DNA of 10,563 bases. Origin: Gemmatimonadota bacterium (GTDB taxonomy: Bacteria > Gemmatimonadota > Gemmatimonadetes > Gemmatimonadales > GWC2-71-9). The DNA lies in the NCBI GenBank assembly GCA_024640185.1, contig JAHEFN010000053.1:1-10563 (forward strand), read 5' to 3'. The notes beneath the pieces were generated by a model, which did not search any database, was not told the origin of the DNA, and was given only the letters and a program-made list of their open reading frames with translations. This document shows, piece after piece, positions 6,011 to 10,563 of this stretch. A program made the position numbers and the translations under genes. Within the stretch, counting starts at the first letter, position 1, and each line of letters begins with the position of its first letter.

Positions 6011-7374
6011 ATCATGTTGCCATCAACCCGGCCACCGGGGAGACGATCGCCACGCATCAGGAGATCACCTCCCCGGAGCTGCGGAAAGCCATCGCGGCGA
6101 CGCAGAAGGTCGCCGTCCGCTGGCGGGAGACCACCTTCCCGGAGCGCGCCGAGCTGATGCGTGCCGCTGCGCGGATCCTGCGACAGCAGGCCGGCGCGTT
6201 GGCGGAACTGATGGCCCGGGAGATGGGCAAGCCGCTCGCACAGGGGATGGGTGAGGTGGAGAAGTGTGCCTGGGTGTGCGAGTACTACGCCGAGCACACC
6301 GAGGCATTCCTGGCACCCGAGGTGATCCCCACCGACGCGACCCGGAGCTACGTGGCCCACCGCCCGCTGGGGATCATCCTCGCCATCATGCCGTGGAACT
6401 TCCCGTTCTGGCAGGTCTTCCGCTTCGCGGCGCCTGCCCTGATGGGTGGCAACGCCGGCCTGCTCAAGCATGCCCCGAACGTTCCCGGGTGTGCCCTCGC
6501 GATCGAACGGATCTTCCGGGAGGCGGGCTTCCCGGAGGGGTTGTTCCGGACCCTGATGATCTCGGTGCCCCAGACGAAACTGGTGATTCGTCATCCCGCC
6601 GTCGCCGCCGTGACCCTCACGGGCAGCACGGCGGCTGGCAAGGCCGTCGCACGGGAGGCCGGGGCGCGACTCAAGAAGTGCGTCCTCGAGCTGGGCGGCA
6701 GCGATCCCTACCTCATTCTTGAGGACGCGGACATCGACGCCGCGGTCGAAGCCTGTGCGACGAGCCGCCTGCTCAATTCCGGGCAGAGCTGCATCGCCGC
6801 CAAGCGCTTCCTGGTGCTCGAATCGATTCGGGCCGAGTTCGAGCGTCGGTTCGTGGCGCGGATGCGTCGGGCCACCCTTGGTGACCCGCTCCAGCCGGGG
6901 GTCGACCTCGGCCCACAGGCGCGCGCCGATCTTCGCGACGCCCTGCATGACCAAGTCGAGCGGAGCGTTGCCAAGGGTGCCCGGCTGCTGCTCGGGGGAG
7001 TCGTGCCGTCGGGACCCGGGTTCTTCTATCCCGCGACGGTGCTGACGGATGTGACGAAGGGGATGCCGGCCTATTCGGAGGAGCTGTTCGGTCCCGTGGC
7101 CTCGATCATTCCGGTCCGCAACCTGAAGCAGGCCATCAAGGTTGCCAACGACACCAGTTTCGGGCTCGGCGCCGCGGTCTTCACCGCCGACATCGCCCTC
7201 GGCGAGCGACTCGCCGCTGATGAGCTCAACGCCGGGGCCTGTTTCGTCAACGCCTTCGTGAAGTCCGATCCGAGGCTGCCGTTCGGGGGGATCAAGGAGA
7301 GTGGCTACGGGCGCGAGCTGGCACGGCACGGCCTGCTCGAATTCCAGAACGCCAAGACGATCTACCTGCGATAG
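6007..7374 (+). CDS. NAD(P)-dependent succinate-semialdehyde dehydrogenase-type ALDH
   Basis: Complete aldehyde dehydrogenase of 455 aa. Seen: start INPATGE; PWNFPFWQVFR at 129-139 (Asn131 of the oxyanion site); NAGLLKHAPNVPGCA at 149-162 with Lys154, the variant typical of the short YneI/Sad-like succinate-semialdehyde dehydrogenases of about 455-460 aa; TLTGSTAAGKAV at 203-214; LELGGSDP at 227-234 (Glu228 general base); NSGQSCIAAKRF at 257-268 (Cys262 nucleophile); EELFGP at 358-363; and the end motif PFGGIKESGYGRE. It oxidises a semialdehyde, probably succinic or another omega-oxo acid, to the acid with NAD+ or NADP+; cofactor choice cannot be decided from sequence. The frame is open upstream to 5710, but ATG 6007 overlaps the previous stop in an ATGA junction, follows GAAAGGA at 5993-5999 and gives the normal family N-terminus. 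It is the last gene of the first operon; its aldehyde source is not encoded in the window. Confidence 0.92.
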   Translation: MNHVAINPATGETIATHQEITSPELRKAIAATQKVAVRWRETTFPERAELMRAAARILRQQAGALAELMAREMGKPLAQGMGEVEKCAWVCEYYAEHTEAFLAPEVIPTDATRSYVAHRPLGIILAIMPWNFPFWQVFRFAAPALMGGNAGLLKHAPNVPGCALAIERIFREAGFPEGLFRTLMISVPQTKLVIRHPAVAAVTLTGSTAAGKAVAREAGARLKKCVLELGGSDPYLILEDADIDAAVEACATSRLLNSGQSCIAAKRFLVLESIRAEFERRFVARMRRATLGDPLQPGVDLGPQARADLRDALHDQVERSVAKGARLLLGGVVPSGPGFFYPATVLTDVTKGMPAYSEELFGPVASIIPVRNLKQAIKVANDTSFGLGAAVFTADIALGERLAADELNAGACFVNAFVKSDPRLPFGGIKESGYGRELARHGLLEFQNAKTIYLR

Positions 7375-7456
7375 GCGGTCGCCCTCGCCTCACACAGGAC
7401 GACGCGCCGTCCGGGGATTCACTCCTCTGGCGGCGTTGTCTTGTCCAGGACTGAGA

Positions 7457-7485
7457 TTGACAAGTATTCCAGTATATAGTAATAT
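7457..7485 (+). promoter_or_regulatory. Sigma70-type promoter of the efflux operon
   Basis: A perfect -35 TTGACA at 7457-7462 is followed after exactly 17 bp by TAATAT at 7480-7485 (4 of 6 to TATAAT). Predicted transcription starts near 7492, giving a leader of about 50 nt before the GTG at 7542. An overlapping TATAGT at 7475-7480 is closer to consensus but only 12 bp from the -35, so it is less likely to be used with it. The site lies in the only AT-rich patch of the window, directly upstream of the TolC-family gene. Confidence 0.65.
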
Positions 7486-7503
7486 GCCGATATGCTTGAT
7501 ATG
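7482..7503 (+). repeat. Three ATATG repeats over the predicted start: possible operator
   Basis: ATATG occurs at 7482-7486, 7490-7494 and 7499-7503, the first two extended to ATATGC, with start-to-start steps of 8 and 9 bp. They overlap the -10 element and the predicted transcription start, where a repressor would block RNA polymerase. Which regulator family would bind is unknown, and no regulator gene is in the window. Confidence 0.4.
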
Positions 7504-7531
7504 AGGACCTTCGGTCAATCTGAACTTCGCC

Positions 7532-7537
7532 AGGAGG
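7532..7537 (+). promoter_or_regulatory. Shine-Dalgarno site deciding the GTG start of the TolC-family gene
   Basis: AGGAGG at 7532-7537 lies 4 nt before GTG 7542. This start puts a clean signal peptide at the N-terminus and no in-frame ATG is available before residue 40, which supports the GTG choice. Confidence 0.7.
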
Positions 7538-7541
7538 CCGT

Positions 7542-8912
7542 GTGAACCGGTCACTCTCGGTGCTCGCCATCCTGCTGGTCGTGCCCAACGTTGCCACGGC
7601 CCAGCTTTCCCTGGCCGAGGCGCTCGCCGAGGCCGATGTCGGTGCCTACGCCAACCGGATGGCGGTTGGGGAGGCTCGGGCAATGGCGGCCGGACCGGTC
7701 GCTGCACTGCAAGGGATCATCCCCTCCGTCAGGTTCGAAGCCGGCTACATGCGGACAACCGATCCCATCGGGGTCTTCGGTGCCACCCTGCGGCAGCGAT
7801 CGGTCACCCAGGCGGCGTTCGACCCCGCCCGACTGAATTATCCCGACGCCATCGGTGACTACACCGGCGGGGCGATCGCGGAGATTCCGCTGGTGAATGT
7901 CGACGCCTGGCTCGGCCGGTCCGCCGCCCGTGCGGCGTCGGGGGCCGCGGACGCCCAGCGAGACTGGACCAGGTTGGCGACCCGTCGCGACGTGGTGCGA
8001 GCCTACTACGGGGCGATGCTCGCCGAGGATCGCACTGCCACCTACCTCGCGGCTCTTCGCGCCGCGCGCGCCCACTTGGAGCAGGTCCAGGCGATGCGTC
8101 GCCAGGGACTGGTGACGAAGGCCGACGAGCTGCAAGCCTCGGTGCGCCTCGGTGACGTGCGAGCCGAGATCAGTGCCGCGGCCGCCGATGCCGAGAATGC
8201 TCGCCGCCAGCTCGCCATGCTGCTCGGGCGCGGGTCGGAGCCGGTGCAGCTGGCGGCCGCCCTCCCCTCGTCGGCGACAGTCCGGGAGGTGATTGCCGCC
8301 GACACGCTCGCGGTGCCCGGCGAGAGTGTCCGCCCCGACGTGGCAGCGGCCGAACTGGGCGCGGAGGCGGCCACCACCGCCCTCCGTCGGAGTCGCAGTT
8401 CGCTGCTCCCCCGCATCAACGCCATCGCCAGGTACGACTGGCACTCCGGCAGCACCCTGTACGGCGGTGAGCCGAGTTGGAGCCTCGGGGTGATGGCCTC
8501 GTGGAGCCCATTCTCGGGTGGGGCACAACTCGCGTCGCGGAGGGAGGCCGCCGGCAGGGCCGACGCGGCCAGGGCCGGCGCCGAGGCCGTCAGGTCGCAG
8601 GCGGGGTACGACATCGAGTCGGGCCGCACCGCGCTGCGCACCGCCCTCACCCGGATGACGATCGCCGACTGGGGGGCCGAACAGGCCGACGAGGCGCTAC
8701 GGCTGGTCCGCCGTCGCTACGAGGGGGGGCTCGCCACGATCACCGAGCTGCTCGCGGCCGATGCCGCGGCGACCGGCGCCCGGCTGCGCACCTCGGCGGC
8801 CCGTTTCGCCGCGATCGAGGCCTCGGCCGCGCTGCGGCTCGCGACGGGCCGCGATCCCGGTTCCCTCGTGGTTCTTGAACAACCATCATCCAGCATCGGA
8901 GCTCCCAGATGA
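7542..8912 (+). CDS. TolC-family outer-membrane efflux protein
   Basis: Outer-membrane factor of 456 aa, forming the exit duct of a tripartite pump as a trimer. Seen: signal peptide MNRSLSVLAILLVVPNVATA with probable cleavage after Ala20 before QLSLAEALA; two related OEP repeats (about 25-235 and 260-445) rich in Ala, Arg and Glu helices; SWSLGVMASWSPFSGGAQL near 312-330, the outer-membrane strand motif before the second hairpin; and RRYEGGLATITELLAADAA at 391-409, the most conserved OEP helix motif. Its stop overlaps the adaptor start (ATGA, 4 bp). It is first in the efflux operon, directly behind a promoter with possible operator repeats. Length is normal for the family. The substrate is not defined by this component. 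Confidence 0.9.
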   Translation: MNRSLSVLAILLVVPNVATAQLSLAEALAEADVGAYANRMAVGEARAMAAGPVAALQGIIPSVRFEAGYMRTTDPIGVFGATLRQRSVTQAAFDPARLNYPDAIGDYTGGAIAEIPLVNVDAWLGRSAARAASGAADAQRDWTRLATRRDVVRAYYGAMLAEDRTATYLAALRAARAHLEQVQAMRRQGLVTKADELQASVRLGDVRAEISAAAADAENARRQLAMLLGRGSEPVQLAAALPSSATVREVIAADTLAVPGESVRPDVAAAELGAEAATTALRRSRSSLLPRINAIARYDWHSGSTLYGGEPSWSLGVMASWSPFSGGAQLASRREAAGRADAARAGAEAVRSQAGYDIESGRTALRTALTRMTIADWGAEQADEALRLVRRRYEGGLATITELLAADAAATGARLRTSAARFAAIEASAALRLATGRDPGSLVVLEQPSSSIGAPR

Positions 8913-9949
8913 GCCTTCGTCATCTGCTCGCCCTTTCCGGGATCCTTGTACTTGTCACCAGTGGCTGTGGCGAGAAGGCGCATGAGCAGGAACTGGTGTC
9001 GGCCGTACCCGGGTCGGCCGCGGGTTCCGTCCTCGAGCTCCGTGACACGGTGGTCAACAGCACCTTCGAGGCATCGGGTGTCGCCGAAGCCTTCGAGCAG
9101 GCAACGCTCTCCACCCGACTGATGGGCACGGTGCGAGAGGTGCTGGTGCACGAAGGCGACCGCGTCGCAGTGGGCCAACCGCTGGTCGTGGTCGATGCCG
9201 CCGAGCTTGATGCCAAGGCGGCGCAGGTGGCGGCCCAGATCGCCGGTGCCGAGGCGATGCTTCGCGAGGCAGAAACCCAGGCCGGCCGCATTCGGGCACT
9301 TTTCGCCGACAGCGCCGCGACGCGCGCGCAGCTCGATGCCGCCGAGACCGGATTGATCGGTGCTCGGTCCGCCGTGGAGGCTGCCAGTGCGGGTCGTGAT
9401 GAGTTGGCGGCCATCCGGTCGTATGCGACGGTGCGGGCGCCGTTCAGCGGGATGATCACGGCGCGGTTCGTCCATCCCGGTGCCCTTGCTGCCCCTGGCG
9501 CTCCGCTGGTGACGATTCAGGACGCGGCACGCCTGCGGGTGCGCGTCAGCGTCCCACCAGCCTATGCCAGCGGGGTTCGGCGTGGTGCGGAGATGGCCGT
9601 CTTCATCGGTAGTACGCTGGCGATGGGGACCGTCGAGGGCGTGGTGCCGTCCCAAGGCGGCAACCTTGCGACGATCAACGTGATTGTGGTGAACCCAGGC
9701 TCCGAGATCCTCGCCGGGTCCGCCGCGACGGTCGCGGTGCCCACGGGTGAGCGCGACGTCCTCCTGGTCCCGTCCCATGCGGTGGTTCGGGAGGGAGACC
9801 TCACCGGCGTTCAGGTGCGAACGGCCGAGGGCGACCAACTCCGTTGGATTCGCCTCGGTGCCCGACATGACGGGTGGATCGAGGTGACCGGCGGCCTGGA
9901 AGCCGGCACCAGGATCGTGGTCCCTGACCTCGTTCGCGAGGAGCGCTGA
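8909..9949 (+). CDS. RND efflux periplasmic adaptor subunit (membrane fusion protein)
   Basis: Protein of 346 aa linking the inner-membrane RND permease to the TolC-like duct. Seen: an N-terminal hydrophobic segment ending VTSGC with Cys20, a probable lipoprotein site (Thr at -3 is not the usual Leu); lipoyl half-motif STRLMGTVREVLVHEGDRV near 68-86 and QPLVVVDA; an alpha-helical hairpin at about 98-168; the second lipoyl half VRAPFSGMITARFVHPG at 175-191; a beta-barrel region to about 275; and a membrane-proximal part ending GGLEAGTRIVVPD. It is at the short end of the family. GGAG at 8898-8901 is 7 nt before ATG 8909, and the start overlaps the TolC gene stop. The permease begins 2 bp after its stop, so all three subunits should be made together. 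Confidence 0.9.
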   Translation: MSLRHLLALSGILVLVTSGCGEKAHEQELVSAVPGSAAGSVLELRDTVVNSTFEASGVAEAFEQATLSTRLMGTVREVLVHEGDRVAVGQPLVVVDAAELDAKAAQVAAQIAGAEAMLREAETQAGRIRALFADSAATRAQLDAAETGLIGARSAVEAASAGRDELAAIRSYATVRAPFSGMITARFVHPGALAAPGAPLVTIQDAARLRVRVSVPPAYASGVRRGAEMAVFIGSTLAMGTVEGVVPSQGGNLATINVIVVNPGSEILAGSAATVAVPTGERDVLLVPSHAVVREGDLTGVQVRTAEGDQLRWIRLGARHDGWIEVTGGLEAGTRIVVPDLVREER

Positions 9950-9951
9950 CC

Positions 9952-10563
9952 ATGGGCATCGCCGGCCGGATGGCGCGCTCCTTCCTCAACTCCCAGCTGA
10001 CACCTCTGGTGACCATGGCCGCGCTCGCGGTCGGGATCATCGGGGTGGTCGCGACGCCGCGTGAGGAAGAGCCCCAGATCTCGGTCCCGATGATCGACGT
10101 GGTCGTCGGGATGCCCGGATTGCCTCCCGCGGAGGCGGAGTTGCTGCTCGCGCGACCGCTTGAGCAACAGATGATGGGCCTCGACGGGGTGGACCATGTC
10201 TATACCATCTCGGGTCATGGCTACGCGATGGTCACCGTCCGATTCGCCGTCGGGGAGGATCAGGAACGGAGCATCACCCGGGTGCACGGACTCCTGGCAG
10301 AGTCCGTTGGGGCCTTTCCAGCGGGCGCGATGCCACCCGTCGTCACCGCACACTCGATCGATGACGTTCCGGTCCTCGCCCTCACGGTCCACTCGGCAAC
10401 CACCGGCGCGAATACCCTGCGCCAGATGGCCCTGCATCTCGAAGAGGAGATCCGGACCGTGCCGGACGTTGCCGAGACGTTCGTGGTCGGCGGGGAGGCG
10501 CGACAGCTGCGGGTCATCCTCGATCCGGAACGGATGACCGCAAGCGGCATCACGGCAGGCGAG
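9952..10563 (+). CDS. RND efflux permease subunit, N-terminal part
   Basis: Partial gene: 204 residues visible, open at the right edge, against roughly 1000-1100 for the family. The start MGIAGRMARSFLNSQLTPLV leads into the first transmembrane helix (about 15-34), then TPREEEPQI at 35-43, a signature of the RND pore domain start, PLEQQMMGLDGVDHVYTIS near 73-91, and VTVRFAVGED near 97-106, matching PN1/PN2 porter subdomain organisation. This protein captures substrate in the periplasm or inner membrane and drives export by proton antiport; the proton-relay Asp residues in TM4 are beyond the window. The TPREEEP form is more like hydrophobe/amphiphile (HAE) exporters than heavy-metal (CusA-type) pumps, but this is only a leaning. 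GAGGAG at 9938-9943 lies 8 nt before ATG 9952. Confidence 0.92.
   Translation, partial: MGIAGRMARSFLNSQLTPLVTMAALAVGIIGVVATPREEEPQISVPMIDVVVGMPGLPPAEAELLLARPLEQQMMGLDGVDHVYTISGHGYAMVTVRFAVGEDQERSITRVHGLLAESVGAFPAGAMPPVVTAHSIDDVPVLALTVHSATTGANTLRQMALHLEEEIRTVPDVAETFVVGGEARQLRVILDPERMTASGITAGE

Larger units (their letters stand above)
7375..7541 (+). other. Intergenic spacer between the two operons
   Basis: This 167-bp gap has two parts. Bases 7375-7450 are GC-rich; the best hairpin is GGACG/CGTCC (7397-7401 with 7408-7412, 6-nt loop), which is short and has no T-run, so no intrinsic terminator is supported. Bases 7455-7505 are AT-rich compared with everything around them and hold the promoter and the ATATG repeats described separately. 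No small gene is seen here. Confidence 0.75.

Noticed and set aside
5878..7329. Reverse-strand open frame (483 aa) opposite the aldehyde dehydrogenase
   Set aside because: Shadow of a well-conserved ALDH gene; no recognisable domain.
7397..7412. GGACG/CGTCC hairpin as terminator of the first operon
   Set aside because: Only 5 bp of stem and no following T-run.
7506..7516. GACC-TTC-GGTC hairpin in the leader of the TolC-family gene, possible RNA switch
   Set aside because: A 4-bp stem with a 3-nt loop is too small to support a riboswitch or attenuator in a 50-nt leader.
8717..9868. Reverse-strand open frame (383 aa) opposite the adaptor gene
   Set aside because: Shadow frame; it spans two convincing + strand genes and has no motif.

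Overview
The window is a compact, high-GC bacterial segment. All eight genes are on the + strand, several junctions overlap by 1-4 bp, and GTG is used as a start alongside ATG. The signal peptides and the tripartite TolC/adaptor/RND efflux set show a Gram-negative, double-membrane cell. The GC-rich codon use and gene style would suit Gemmatimonadota or a similar soil or sediment lineage, but there is no rRNA or marker gene, so the taxonomy is a guess.

Region 1 (1-7374) looks like one transcription unit of at least five genes that begins upstream of the window. In order it holds: the C-terminal part of a carbon-nitrogen hydrolase (nitrilase superfamily); a very large Orn/Lys/Arg-decarboxylase-type PLP enzyme (about 935 aa); an ATP-grasp ligase with a strongly lysine-rich N-terminal tail; a C45-type (acyl-CoA:6-APA acyltransferase-like) Ntn hydrolase; and an aldehyde dehydrogenase of the succinate-semialdehyde type. 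Junctions are -4 or +17 (depending on the start), -1, +7 and -4 bp, so translational coupling is likely. Together the genes encode making an amine, joining an amine to a carboxylate with ATP, cleaving or transferring an amide-linked acyl group, hydrolysing a C-N bond, and oxidising a semialdehyde. My inference is a polyamine or omega-amino-acid pathway that uses a removable acyl protecting group, similar in logic to the glutamylated putrescine (Puu) route but built from unrelated enzyme folds. No oxidase or aminotransferase to make the aldehyde is visible. This is the most interesting system in the window.

Region 2 (7375-7541) is a 167-bp intergenic spacer. Its first part is GC-rich with no convincing terminator. 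It then becomes an AT-rich island holding a good sigma70-type promoter (TTGACA, 17-bp spacer, TAATAT) and three ATATG repeats around the predicted transcription start, which could be a repressor operator.

Region 3 (7542-10563) is a second operon for a tripartite RND efflux pump: TolC-family outer-membrane factor, periplasmic adaptor (probable lipoprotein) and the N-terminal 204 residues of the RND permease, which runs off the window. Whether this pump handles products of region 1 is unknown; the promoter between them argues for separate control.

No RNA genes, insertion sequences, CRISPR arrays or phage genes were seen.
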